Shown piece by piece: positions 49,199 to 60,632 of a stretch of 64,000 nt of DNA. Each line of letters starts with the position of its first letter. Positions within the stretch are counted from its first letter, which is position 1. The stretch is from Rotaria sp. Silwood1. Its lineage: Eukaryota; Rotifera; Eurotatoria; Philodinida; Philodinidae. A program made the position numbers and the translations under genes. The notes under the pieces were generated by a model. That model searched no databases, was not told the origin of the DNA, and worked only from the letters and a program-made list of their open reading frames with translations. Location: assembly GCA_905250075.1 (NCBI GenBank), contig CAJNOP010000084.1:694492-758491 (forward strand). The letters run 5' to 3'.

Positions 49199-49957
49199 TT
49201 ATCTCTGCGGTGCTTTATCTACTTTTTTAAAGGCTCTTCGGCTTTTCATCATTGCTTCTACACCAACATGAACTGAATATGTGAGGGTGAATGAGCGATG
49301 AAGAAATACCTTTAAGAAAGATTCGGCATTCACTTGAATCTGTAGATCACTGTTTGTTTTCTTACGTGCTATCGGTGGACAGAGTTGTCGATTGAAACTG
49401 GGCACCGGATAACAAACAGGAAGATTATGACATCGAGGATGATGAACACATCTATGGTTAGGTTCATAACAATGGTTGTTTGTAGGATTGCATGCAACTA
49501 ATTCAGAACAATCCACGAATTCATCGCTGCAGATGCCAATGTCAATAGCACCTGCTATATGGAAACAGGCACACGCACTATTTGGCGAACATCGATCCTA
49601 TTGAGCAATTCCATCACAGAATTGAGATTTCACTCGAACTAGCAACATACTAAATTAATAGGAGGACATGTAAAACAAAACAAGAATCAAACATGTAAGG
49701 CTTAAAAGGAAGATTGCTCAACATTAGATGAATAGGAAAAACATACGTTTTAAAATTACCTGAATAGAACGAATACGAAACAACGAATTACTGTTGAAAT
49801 CATAGCTTGCGTTAAAATGAGACAGAATAGCGGCGGTACCCATCTTTATATCTAATGAAGAGGCAATATTTTTCGCATTCATCGAAAGTAAAGAAGCGCA
49901 CGGCGTGATCTTTTGATAAATAGAAATTCGATATTGCTCTACTGCTTTCTTAAGCAT
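49199..49957 (-). pseudogene. Broken gene with cysteine-rich extracellular module
   Basis: An N-terminal piece at 49760-49957 starts MLKKAVEQYRISIYQKI and ends at a CAG|GTAATT donor. A second block from about 49649 encodes FCDGIAQ, then a TAG stop at 49598-49600, then DRCSPNSACACFHIAGAIDI, CSDEFVDCSELVACNP, HRCVHHPRCHNLPVCYP and LCPPI. The spacing of about 15 cysteines and the VHHPRCHNxPVCYP phrase match, from memory, a module found in bdelloid secreted NHL-repeat proteins. I found no splice join with matching phase between the pieces. The in-frame stop and the lack of NHL repeats downstream mark it as a pseudogene. Confidence 0.5.
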
Positions 49958-50212
49958 TTAATTTTTCTTCAAAAAAAGTAATCTTTATAGAAGAAAAAAG
50001 TGTCGTAAAAGTAATATAGGATTGCTTCTGCGATATAAGCATTTAATAGGCTCATGGCATCATTCGAAACATAAATATTGTTATTGTCAATCATCGATTC
50101 ACCATGTAATGACGACTTAGAACAATTTCAAGGACAAATTTCGTTTTTAATATTTGTATTATTACTGCAAGTAATGCTCGCCACTGCGACTCGCTTAACC
50201 CTCGACTAAAGA

Positions 50213-50421
50213 GGGGTGTGGGGATATTAGTGCGGGGGTGTGAGGGTGTAGGTGTGAGTGTGGGTGGGTGGGTGTGGGTGTGGGTCTTTTCTCCATTCAC
50301 ATTCACACTCACACCCCACACCCACATCCCCATCCCACACCCACACCAAGATTCACACACCCCACACCCCACACCCCACACCCACACCCACACCCCACAC
50401 CTACATCCACACACACCCATA
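50213..50421. repeat. Large telomere-like inverted array
   Basis: The G-rich arm 50213-50287 (GGGTGGGTGGGTGTGGGTGT) and the longer C-rich arm 50295-50421 (CACACCCCACACCCACACCC) are separated by a spacer of under 15 bases. The C arm has many CCCCACAC variants. Open frames crossing it on both strands (His/Pro/Thr or Gly/Val/Trp) are artefacts. A short coding-like tail (TMIRFQIYVDKVALED, then stop) follows at 50437-50487. Confidence 0.9.
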
Positions 50422-50703
50422 CCATTTCTGGTTGAGACAATGATTCGATTTCAAATTTATGTCGATAAAGTAGCTTTGGAAGATTAGTTAGCAAATGGTG
50501 ATGACATATACATATATGGAGAAACCTCGATGATAAAATTTACGGTTGTACTAAGGAAATAAAATGTTATGATCTTCAATGAATTTCATATAAAGAATTA
50601 TGTTTTTTCTTTCAATATTGAATAAAGATTTATCGATTATAAGCTATAAATATGTAATTTTCATTTCGAAACATTTACCGAGTGCTACTAAAATAAACCA
50701 TTA

Positions 50704-50826
50704 GGGTGTGGGTGTGTATGGGTGGATGTGGGTGCGTGGATGTGGATGTAAGTGTGGGTGTGGGTGTGTAGGTATGGGTGTGGGTGTAGCTAAACTGAAC
50801 ACCCACACTCCATCTCCCTTACACCT
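50704..50826. repeat. Telomere-like inverted array with long G arm
   Basis: G-rich arm 50704-50788, about 85 bp of GGGTGTGGGTGTGTATGGG type, an 11-base spacer, then a short C arm (ACACCCACACTCCATCTCCC). Confidence 0.85.
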
Positions 50827-50829
50827 TTT

Positions 50830-50938
50830 AAACTTGAAAATATATTTGATGAAATAGAACGTCGAATTACTGAAAAACATAAACAATACAAGAGTTTATT
50901 ACTGAAAGTTGTTAAACTGAATTCTATTGCTCAAATAG
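50830..50938 (+). pseudogene. Coding fragment starting at the edge of an array
   Basis: KLENIFDEIERRITEKHKQY then KSLLLKVVKLNSIAQI, ending at an ATAG|GTTTGT donor-like site. Helical, charged and native in codon use. A later piece at about 51031-51094 encodes STIDIREIELANILRLGLFD and a stop, after a CTTTAAG acceptor, but the phases do not join directly. It may be a two-exon remnant of one gene, cut at the array. Family unknown. Confidence 0.4.
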
Positions 50939-51174
50939 GTTTGTATTTATAAATTTGTTTCATTGATAATATTGATGTAATATAATCAAAATCAAAATTG
51001 AGTTCTATTTAATTGTTTTTCTTTCTTTAAGTCCACTATTGATATTCGTGAAATAGAGTTAGCTAATATATTAAGATTAGGATTATTTGATTAGACAAAA
51101 TCTAATGATTCGTATTGATAGAAGTAATGAATATATTGAATCTTGTTCAATCGATTGACTACTACGTTAAAATA

Positions 51175-51309
51175 GGGTGTGGGTGTGGGTGTTGACTGAG
51201 AGAAGAAAAGCACCCACACCCACCCACACCCACACCCCACACCCACACCCCACACTCACACTCACACCCCACACTCACACCCACACCCACACTCACACAC
51301 CCACACCCA
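51175..51309. repeat. Telomere-like inverted array with long C arm
   Basis: Short G arm GGGTGTGGGTGTGGGTGT, 19-base spacer, then about 95 bp of C-rich repeats (CACACCCACACCCCACACTC). A coding-like tail NDQSSVNLQSQFENLRNAAI ending DKQTLI and a stop follows at 51309-51389. Confidence 0.85.
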
Positions 51310-51389
51310 ATGATCAATCTTCTGTTAACCTGCAAAGTCAGTTTGAAAATTTACGGAACGCAGCTATTGACAAGCAGACGTTAATTTAA

Positions 51390-52977
51390 TAGATTCTATT
51401 GGCATGAGCTTATTCTAATAAAATTTTGTGAAGAAACTTTGGTACAATTCGTCTGTCTGGTCTCTTGTTTCGATAATCCTAGTCAGCTTGTGAATGAGTT
51501 TTTTACGCTCTAATTTTTGACTACTCTACTCTACTTCTATCATTATGATAAAATCGTTACATATGACTAGTGACGATGTAGAATAAAAGATGGACATGGA
51601 TATCTCTAGATCCATTTAGAAAATAATGACTCAATTGAATATGGAACTGTTTTCAGTCATCAATGAGCTGAAAATGCACTCATCGAACAGAAAACGTTGT
51701 TCAACGTTACATATACAGGAATAATCGAAATAAACACTGACGAAATGATCATCAAAGTGTCCTTTGTTCATTTGTATATTCAATAAGAATCGTCATCAAT
51801 CGTTGATAGAACAACATTAGAATGTTGCTCGGCTACAACAACTGGCGACCATCCGAAGGGGGGCACAACTTTATTGCTGAAACAAATGTGACGTAAAATT
51901 ATTGTTGAAAAGTGTTACTATAAAGACTTGCAATGCATCTGACAACTAGTGTAACAGTAGTCTGAAAGTAATCTAAAAATACAACAAAGAACGAGACTTG
52001 AGAGTCTGTAAATTTGCGCATAATCCTAAATACGTCTAAGCATTATGATAGAATAGTTGCATTCAAATTATAGGTTTTAGGAGAGTCAGATGAAAAAACT
52101 TTTGGAGTGCCCTATATATTATAAATAGCATAATAAAGGAAATTTTCTATCTTTCTACCGACCATTTTCAATCTTAGACTGTTGATGGAAAAACAGTACA
52201 AACAGAAACAAAAATGAAAAACACAAAAAATATAAACAATATCTTCATAATGAAACCGAAATTTGAGAAAAACATCATGAACATATTCATATCAAGTATA
52301 ATATTAACTTCCAGATATACATATATATCATATCATGTAATATTAATAACAAAAATATTAAAATCATAAGCACAATGAATTATATGTAACCGATAAATAT
52401 CTAAAATAAAATAAAATAACCATGTAAATTAATTAAATAGTTAATATCACAAAATAGTTCATCTTCAATTCCAAAAATTAATATCATTCAAACTTTATAT
52501 TCTACTTTATATAATAATATGTAATTCAAAAATAATAGTTATCTTGACATTTTCATGTAATATCATGTACTAATGAAAATTATGTAGTTTTGAAGTTAAT
52601 ATTATACGTGGTATTAATATCTTCATAATATAATATATAACTAGACAAGTGTATCTCATAAAGGTTTCGTCAAATTTTGGTTTCCTTATAAATATATCGT
52701 TTAGGTTTTTTATGATTTTCGTTTTTGTTTTTCTTTGTACTGTTTTTCTATCAACAGTCTAAGGTTGAAAATGATTGGTAGAAAGACCGAAATTTTCTTT
52801 TATTATACTATTCATAATAAAAAACAAATTTCTCTACATATTTTTCATTATTGTATAATATTACATAAAAAATCTCAATATAACTATTACTTTCAATTTA
52901 TCGTTTTTCTACAACAATAGTAGTTACATGGGCGAGCAAATTAATAAAATAGTAGAATTCAAATAAAGTTTTCGTTG
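51390..52977. other. No gene seen
   Basis: A+T-rich; the open frame at 52735-52920 (+) has no features. Confidence 0.4.
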
Positions 52978-53020
52978 AGGGTATCGGTATGGGTCGGACT
53001 GAAAACAAGATCCATACCCT
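52978..53020. repeat. Short telomere-like inverted array
   Basis: AGGGTATCGGTATGGGTC, spacer, GATCCATACCCTTAT. Degenerate; G arm first. Confidence 0.5.
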
Positions 53021-53029
53021 TATTCATCA

Positions 53030-54967
53030 TTTGCCTACATCTAAAACAATTTTTCTTTCGCTTTGTTGTGTCTTGGCCTAGCTAATGAAGAAAAAAAAAT
53101 TGTGTTTTTTTTCTGTTCTTCGATTACCTGCTTGTTCTTTTCTTCTTGTGTGCTTATTTGCTGCTTCATTTCATTTACAAAGTACTTGTCTACGTGTACT
53201 ATTGACGTAACTTTTAGCTCATAGTCACAATCAAGGTACGGTTACGTGTAAGTAATGCATATTTTTATTGTTTACATGAGAATGAACACAATCAATTCAG
53301 GTAAATGCTTTTTTTTTGAAGAAAATTTTTCAAAATGAGAGGAAGGATAAGGCAATTAGTGTATGGTTAATTATAGTGAGCTTTTTTTGAAAAATACTAA
53401 TATCGATTAAGTTACACAGATCATTATATATGAGATAGACTAGTAATATTTCAATAATTGTTCGTCAGGAAAAGCATTCAATGAAGAAGATTCACTCCGA
53501 GTACGCTTATAGGATGAGTTTTTCGAGACGAACACTGTTTCAACGAGTTATAAAAGTAGTTATTAGTTTTCGATATCATACTATGCTATGATTATAATAA
53601 AATAAGATTTAGTGTTGTGAATCGAGTGAAACACGCATCAGTAATTATCATTAGGATTGTATTTTTCTAAATACGAGACACTTACTAGATGATTACTCAT
53701 TTCCCATTTTTTTAAGCCAATCTTTCGGTTGATCTCAGTATACAAACAATAGACAAAATCTTCCAACTACAGAATATTTATTGCTGTATTTCTATGCATG
53801 ATTCGGTGGCTAATGATCGAAAGTGGAAATATCGAAAGGCAAAACGCCGAAAATCCAAATATTTTTTGGTCAACGAAGAGTTTACAAGAATTTATAATTT
53901 TTTCGACATTTTGCTACTTTGTTGTTATGCGTTCGTGTATTGTAAATGAGATTTAAGAAATCATATACCCAATGTAGGAGTAAAAGAAACTAACATTGAC
54001 ATTTTCAATGAAATACAATATAACGATTAATAAAACAACAACTGATAGAACAAACAAGATTAGATTTCAATTTCAAAGGCATGAATAAAAAAAAATCGAT
54101 ACATTAAAAAAGTAATATTGTCTTAAGATTTATTGTTTCTCTGAAATACACTCTATTTAAGAGATCGAAGAGAAGTATCTACGGAATAGCCAAAACATTC
54201 TTCCCCAAAAGTAGTTTTTCATATGATAGATAGCATTATCAAGGTTTTATTTCAATAAAAGAATATTGAAAGTGCTGCTGAAAATAATTACCATTAGCTG
54301 ATTCGCAAATAATATTTGGCAACGTTTCCTTTATGTCGGTTTCACTTTGACTTGACACTATGACTTCTTTTTATGAGAATATGTCAAAACTGATGTCAAT
54401 AAAACGGCTACTCGAGGTTTGAACAATGTAAAGATTAGAATAATTCTAGACATAGCAGTAATTAAAGAACCAAACGTTATGAAATTTTATAAGGGGATCA
54501 AAAAAAAAATATTAAATTTTCATATCTTGCCTAAAGACAATTATTTTAACGAGCACTTGTTAAGTTTGTCTATAGAAATAAAAACTTGATGATATCATCT
54601 ATCATACAGAAAAATCAATCGATAAAAGTCAATCAACAAATTTATGCGAAAAACCAATTTTAGCTATGATTATTTGAGACAATATGTACATTTATCGTTT
54701 ACAGATTTTTTTTTCAATTCTCAAATCTTTAAAAAGTGTTTCATTAGTCGCTGAAAACACGTTAAAGCCGTAGAAGTTTCGATAACTATGAGAGTTTAAA
54801 CATCCAAAACATGTTAAAAATCATTAATCAATTAATCAAACAGTTTCAACAGTTTCCATAGTTAGATGTTCAAACGCTCTTTCATGAGCATCGTTTCGGC
54901 CTCGGTCGTATTGCTCATAATTCTGCATGTTCCAATATGTCGTTAAAAAATTTTCGAAGAGATATAC
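53030..54967. other. No gene seen
   Basis: A+T-rich with no open frame of note on either strand. Confidence 0.4.
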
Positions 54968-57953
54968 CCAGTCAAGTGAATAATGAAGAAATGGTCATTA
55001 AAATGCTTTATTACTTGTAGCTAGCCCATTTCGACTATTAAAATACATCTTTTCAAATAAATAATGGTGAAATGGCCATTAAAACGAATAATAATTCATT
55101 AATGAATAATTTTGGCCATTTCACAATTACGGACTCTGTTTTTTTTGAGTTTTAAACTGATTTGAAAAATATTTATAACTTCAAAAATTTATATGAATTA
55201 TTAATGTTTGTTTATCAAACTTTTTTTTTTCGAAATAGCCAAAAATATTCTTATAAACTTAACCGCTTAAGTGTCTATGGAAAGATGCGACTCTGATGAA
55301 ATTACACTTAATAGCAGCCGAAAAGCTGTTGTTTGTATGATAAATCGAAGTAGAAAGATTTTATTTTATGTGACCAAGTCTTCATAAAAAAACAGGATGC
55401 ATAAGTTACCTCATATTATTCTAATAATCTATAGAAAATTATACAAAGCATGTTTTTCAAATGACATTGTAACAAAAACTCTCGAATTGTACATGACACC
55501 GTTGATAATAACGAATACTTAAGAATATTTATATAAACTTATTGGTTTATTTGACTTTTTTACAAAAGTTTTCATTAATTGAACAAATATATTTAGTTCT
55601 TTCTACAAAGATATTTCTATACTAGTCGATCACTTAAATATTTTTCGTGCGCACTATTATAGCGTTTTCTCTAATAATATAATACACATCTTTGTATACA
55701 TTGCTAATTGACACATCAGGTCCAACTATAATACAGTATTTTCTTCTCTTATTCTATTCTCTTTAAAAAAAATATTTATGTACTGATCGTAACATTCTCA
55801 TGTTCTATTTTCTTCTCCATCGTTATAGAATTACCCGTAGTTTTATAAATTGCAAAGAAAAGCGAATCGTCAAAAATATGTATAAAAACGTAGGAGGAAT
55901 AGCGAGGTTGACCGTGTAATTAATGATTTTTCACTACATATTTAATTATATATCAAGTATAAATTTGGTTTAATCGATCTACTTTCTTGCACGATTCTAT
56001 TAATACCTTTAACATTCATATTGTTTTTATGAAGAACAGTAATTAAGAGCAAGAAATGGAGAGAAAGATGTGCATGTGAACTGACTACGGTTGGTGTATT
56101 CAGACACAATGCATAGATAATATATATGCGTCTATGTTCACTTCTAATTTAATGCAAGTAAAGCTATTATAAATGGTCGGATGAAAGTAACACTTTAGAT
56201 CAATCACAATTTCTTCTCACTAAGCTGTTATTACATTTCATCAGACAATTGTTGAAAATAGAGGTTAAATTAGAGAGATATATTTTGAGTAATAAATGAA
56301 AAACCTAAATTTGTAGTCTGTCTCATTAATTTTTATTAATAAGAAAAGACACACATTGTGAATATAGAACAAGTATTGTCGTAAGGTGATTCGAAATTTT
56401 TTTATTTCAATTATGTATTTAATTATATGAAAATCTAATAAGATCATATCGATTCGATCTTTTTAACATTATTTATTCATCTCACTACTATTCTGTTCGC
56501 TATATTCAACTATATATGATTGACTAATTTTTATTGGTCACATATAGTCTTTGTCTCAGAACAAAGAACAATGCTATAACTATAAAAGGAAGGAAAGAGA
56601 AGGAGTCCTATTTCTTTTAAAGATTGACGCATCAGTTGTCACATATCGTTGTGTTCATATCCGACATAATCAGGAACATCTTGGACGAGTTTAAATAGTA
56701 CTAACTAAGAAGTTAACCTTCCCATTTATAATATTTGAGACTTTTTTGAATATTTCCTCCGCACAAGATGTTTATTCAGATATTCTAGATTATTCGTAAA
56801 ATGCGCTAGGACAATCGACTGTCATTCATAATTTTCTGTGTTTTACTGAATAAGATAAACGACACTCAATCTTTTCTTATTTAAGTAGAAACAACATTGA
56901 GACGGAAATTTCTATGACTAACATGTTAGTATACATTAATTATGGACACGTACTATATATGACTTAAATATATGATCTAATTCTCAGTGTTCCATTTAAA
57001 GTGAGAAAAATAGCTGTGTTATTGTTTTTGATCAGCTTATAATACTTTTTTCTGATGTTGAATCACGTCCCTAGAATTTTTGGTCTATTTATCTTCCACA
57101 CAATCGCCATAGTATACTAAGAGTGTCGAAGTAAACACAAAATTACAGTACGGTTTATTCGTTAAAAAAGGATTAAAGTGATTCTTTTGTGTGAATATTA
57201 CAGATTCTTACAGAGAAAGAGTAATATAAATAATTAGCCGAAAAGGTCAGAAATAATAAATTTGAGGTAGTTAAATACTGTTCGACAAATTTATTTCAAT
57301 TTTAATTATTTTATTACAATTTAAGTGATGCTTCTTTCTTCTTCGAAGATGATCTTTTCAATGTTTGATAAAAATTGTACAAATAATTTAATTACGAAAA
57401 CAAAATAAAATGAAAGAAAAATAGAACAGGCTGTATATTTCTTTTAGTCTAATTTCATAGTGGTACAGAATCCAAAACGATTATAATACCGACCAGGTAG
57501 GCGCGATTCTTTTTCGTACGACTATGAAATTAGACTAATAGAAATATATAGCCTGTTTTATTTTTTTTCCATTTTATTTTGTTTTCGGGATTAATTTATA
57601 CAATTTTTATGAAACATTGAAAAGATCATCTTCGAAGAAGAAAGAAGCATGACTTAAATTATAGTAAAATAATTAAAATTGAAATAAGTTTATCGAACAG
57701 TATTTAACTATCTCAAATTTATCGGTAATTTTTCTATCAACAAAATAGATCAGAAATAATGCGAAAAAATGATTTCTGTTGTTCACATTATTTTGTTATC
57801 CTTTTAAACCATTTTCACTTAATCAGAAGTAACCATTTTAATGCTTACACGAAAAGCATTTTCAGGCATTTTTTTGTGACCGTTTTACATCATTATAATT
57901 ATGTATGTTTTTCAGCATTTTAATACCATTTCACCATTTTGTTCCCTGCCTGG
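54968..57953. mobile_element. Candidate ~3-kb non-coding transposon with ~40-bp inverted ends
   Basis: The left end 54968-55007 (CCAGTCAAGTGAATAATGAA then GAAATGGTCATTAAAATGCT) is similar to the complement of the right end 57914-57953 (CCAGGCAGGGAACAAAATGG then TGAAATGGTATTAAAATGCT). Related GTGAAATGGCCATT sites recur just inside the left end as a small hairpin (55067-55124). No transposase frame is inside. Alternatively these are two separate copies of a short element sharing ends. Confidence 0.45.
57256..57722. mobile_element. Palindromic element, ~200-bp arms
   Basis: The left arm 57256-57461 and right arm 57524-57722 are complementary with few mismatches; matched blocks include ATAAATTTGAG, GATGATCTTTTCAATGTTT, TAGTCTAATTTCATAGT and their complements. 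A loop of about 60 bp contains ACCAGGTAGGCGCG. Lies inside the 54968-57953 candidate element. Confidence 0.8.
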
Positions 57954-57958
57954 AATTT

Positions 57959-58003
57959 GGATGTGAGTGTGTACAAGGCAAGAGGATTCACATTCATACA
58001 CAT
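57959..58003. repeat. Degenerate telomere-like inverted array
   Basis: GGATGTGAGTGTGTACAAGG, spacer, then TTCACATTCATACACA. Ends about 50 bp before the tryptophanase start codon. Confidence 0.55.
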
Positions 58004-58030
58004 AAATTTTAACATATCATAAAGTTTCAT

Positions 58031-58041
58031 ACTTATTTCAG
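58031..58041 (+). promoter_or_regulatory. Splice acceptor before the tryptophanase start
   Basis: ACTTATTTCAG followed by 13 bases and then the ATG at 58055. It matches the acceptors seen just upstream of native start codons in this window and could accept a spliced leader or end a 5' UTR intron. Confidence 0.55.
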
Positions 58042-58054
58042 AAAGCTTTTTTTC

Positions 58055-59431
58055 ATGGATTTACCATTTGCGGAATCATATAAAATTAAAATGGTGGAGC
58101 CTCTTCGCAGAAGCACTCGTGAAGAAAGAGAAACATGGATAAAAAATGCAAAATATAATCTTTTCAACTTACGCAGCGATCAGGTGTTCATTGACTTGCT
58201 TACCGACTCGGGTACAGGCGCTATGAGCGATAGACAATGGGCGGCTATTATGCTTGGGGATGAATCTTATGCTGGCGCAAGTTCGTATTATCATATGAAG
58301 CAAGCAATTAAAAACATCATGGGCTTCGATTATTTTCTTCCAACTCACCAGGGTCGCGCCGCAGAAAATGTCTTGTTTTCTTCTTTCGTAAAAGAGGGCG
58401 ACATTGTTCCAGGAAATGCGCACTTCGATACTACAAGAGGACATATTGAACTACGCAAGGCTCGTCCCGTGAATTGTGTAATAGATGCGACTTTCGATAC
58501 AGCTCTTATCCATCCGTTTAAAGGAAACATTGATTTGGACAAACTGGAAAAAGTATTAAGTGGAACACCGAAGGAGAGAATTCCCATGATTGTTATTACT
58601 ATTACTTGCAACACTACAGGCGGCCAACCGGTTTCTATGCAGAATCTACGGGAAGTGTCTGTTCTTGCGAAAAAATATAGCATACCTGTTTGTTTTGATT
58701 CAGCTCGGTTCGCTGAAAATGCTTATTTCATCAAAGTTAGAGAAGAAGGATACGAACATAAATCTATAAAGGAAATTGTTAAAGAGATGTACCAGTACGC
58801 TGATTTGGCAACTATGAGCAGTAAGAAAGATGCAATTGTCAACATTGGTGGATTCATTGCCTTTAAAGAAGAAAGTGATTTTCAACATGCATGGATATAT
58901 GAAATTCTGTTTGAAGGATTTATTACGTATGGAGGGATGGCCGGTCGTGACATGAATGCTCTTGCACAAGGTCTCGATGAAAGCACAGAATTCGATTATC
59001 TTGAAACTCGTATCAAGCAAATTGAATACCTTGGAAAACGGCTGACAGAATTTGGAATACCTGTTCAATTACCTTATGGTGGCCATGCTATTTTCATTGA
59101 TGCTAAGAAGTGTCTTCCACACATTCCAAAGGAACAGTATCAGGCCCAAACTCTGGCAGTGGAACTTTATATTGAAGCAGGTATTCGTGGTGTAGAAATC
59201 GGTACCATTCTTGCCGATCGCGATCCGGAAACACTGGAAAATCGTTATCCTGAGTTAGAATTTTTAAGGCTTGCTGTACCTCGTCGGGTCTATACAAATA
59301 ATCACATGGATGTTGTCGCTTGCGCCATGAAAAATATAATAGACAGAAAAGATTCAATCAAAACGGGATTTAGAATTACAAAAGAACTTCCAATGCTCAG
59401 GCATTTTACCGTTGAGTTGGAACGAATATAA
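58055..59431 (+). CDS. tnaA: Tryptophanase / tyrosine phenol-lyase family, bacterial origin
   Basis: PLP-dependent beta-eliminating lyase; tryptophanase splits L-tryptophan into indole, pyruvate and ammonia. 458 residues, uninterrupted, against ~470 in E. coli TnaA. Family blocks: IKMVEPLRRSTREER, VFIDLLTDSGTGAMSD (41-59), PTHQGR (96-101), CNTTGGQPVS, DSARFAENAYFI (Asp215 and Arg218 at the PLP-ring and phosphate positions), MSSKKDAIVNIGG with the Schiff-base Lys258, EGFITYGGMAGRD and RRVYTNNHMD. The VEP and DSARFAENAYFIK phrases favour tryptophanase over tyrosine phenol-lyase, but substrate choice is not settled. It has no introns, while every multi-exon native gene here does, and hand counts of three 60-base lines gave 33, 22 and 25 G+C against 14 in a Rab exon line. 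It has a splice acceptor upstream and AATAAA downstream, so it looks like an acquired bacterial gene now expressed as a eukaryotic one. All catalytic blocks are intact. Confidence 0.93.
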   Translation: MDLPFAESYKIKMVEPLRRSTREERETWIKNAKYNLFNLRSDQVFIDLLTDSGTGAMSDRQWAAIMLGDESYAGASSYYHMKQAIKNIMGFDYFLPTHQGRAAENVLFSSFVKEGDIVPGNAHFDTTRGHIELRKARPVNCVIDATFDTALIHPFKGNIDLDKLEKVLSGTPKERIPMIVITITCNTTGGQPVSMQNLREVSVLAKKYSIPVCFDSARFAENAYFIKVREEGYEHKSIKEIVKEMYQYADLATMSSKKDAIVNIGGFIAFKEESDFQHAWIYEILFEGFITYGGMAGRDMNALAQGLDESTEFDYLETRIKQIEYLGKRLTEFGIPVQLPYGGHAIFIDAKKCLPHIPKEQYQAQTLAVELYIEAGIRGVEIGTILADRDPETLENRYPELEFLRLAVPRRVYTNNHMDVVACAMKNIIDRKDSIKTGFRITKELPMLRHFTVELERI

Positions 59432-59480
59432 ATGAAAACAAACGCAAACGCCTTGTTATAAGGGTATTTCGTCGTAAGAA

Positions 59481-59486
59481 AATAAA
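59481..59486 (+). terminator. Polyadenylation signal AATAAA after tryptophanase
   Basis: AATAAA 50 bp after the stop codon, the eukaryotic 3'-end signal; supports insertion in the nuclear genome rather than bacterial contamination. Confidence 0.6.
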
Positions 59487-59723
59487 CCATATAAACTAAA
59501 CATCATATTTTTTTTCTTTATACCGACGTGTTTGGAATTTTTGTCCTCAATTTCCGCATTATAAAATATTAGCAGTTAGCTCTTATCATACACACATTCA
59601 TTTGATCGTTCACGTCGAGTGTGTATAATGATCAATGATGTAACATCCTCAGATGCTCCAAAAAGATCATGCATATTTTTTCTTCGTATGAACTAAAGGA
59701 GTATTTTGAAAACAATTGATGCG

Positions 59724-59820
59724 AGAGTGGATGTGGCTGTTGGTATGGAGTGTTAATGTTGGTAACTTGGCCTTCTTGTAATTGTGCTTCACACTTGATG
59801 TTGATCATCTATACCTATTC
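59724..59820. repeat. Very degenerate telomere-like array
   Basis: GAGTGGATGTGGCTGTTGGTATGG on the left, weak C-rich sequence (CACACTTGATG, CTATACC) on the right. Borderline member. Confidence 0.35.
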
Positions 59821-59829
59821 AGTCTCGTT

Positions 59830-60632
59830 TACTCATAAGATTTTTGAAACAGATTTTTTACAGAATTTTTGCTACAAAATTCAGTAGTCTCCCTAAAGTC
59901 ACACCGAAAATTGATATTTGATATTTGATTTGAAGCTTTGCACAACAGAAAATTTCCTTTTTTCAAACAACATAATTTCAAATATGCATATCTTACGACA
60001 GAAGTAAGCTAAAGCCGTGATACTTCACTGCAATGAATTTGTCCATCACAGTGATTCGTTCATTACTAGGTGGTATTAAAGATTATTGCTGATCTTATTT
60101 AATTCCTAAGAGCAATACCACATATTTGAATAATAACAATATCTTATTTGAAAATTGTTCCATCAATAAGTTTTCTTTCAAACATGGCGATCAACAGATA
60201 GTCAGATCCAATGAAAATAGTCACTTTCAGATCTATTCCTGATGAAAAAAAAATCAAGGAAAGCTAAACTCCAATGAAAAACAAGAAGATTGTTCGGTTG
60301 ATTTTTTTTCACATTCTCAATGGAAACCATGAGCCATTATAGATTATTCAATGGCCATAGTTAGATATAATGTACTGTTCGGTTATACACGAAGGAATGG
60401 ATATTTATTGAGGAAAAAAAGAATTTAAACAAAAAGAAAAGAAAATAGAAATCTATCTTGACCTTCTTCTTTAGCCAAAGATGAACATCGGAAAATCGCG
60501 TTAATTTCTGCCATGTAAACGAAAAGGTGAAATACAAGCATTTCATCAAAATTAATATCTCATCCAGATCATGACGAAAATGAGACAGGTAGGTTTTACC
60601 TTTAAATTGGAAACTTCTAACCACGTAATTGA
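59830..60632. other. No gene seen
   Basis: A+T-rich; nothing supported. Confidence 0.4.

Noticed and set aside
50091-50494. Long open frames through the array on both strands (His/Pro/Thr or Gly/Val/Trp proteins)
   Set aside because: They are translations of CCCACA/TGTGGG repeats; simultaneous opening on both strands and in several frames is a repeat artefact. The same holds at 50701-50886, 51177-51389 and 60361-61097.
58169-59490. Minus-strand open frames inside the tryptophanase gene
   Set aside because: Shadows of the real plus-strand gene; no family features.
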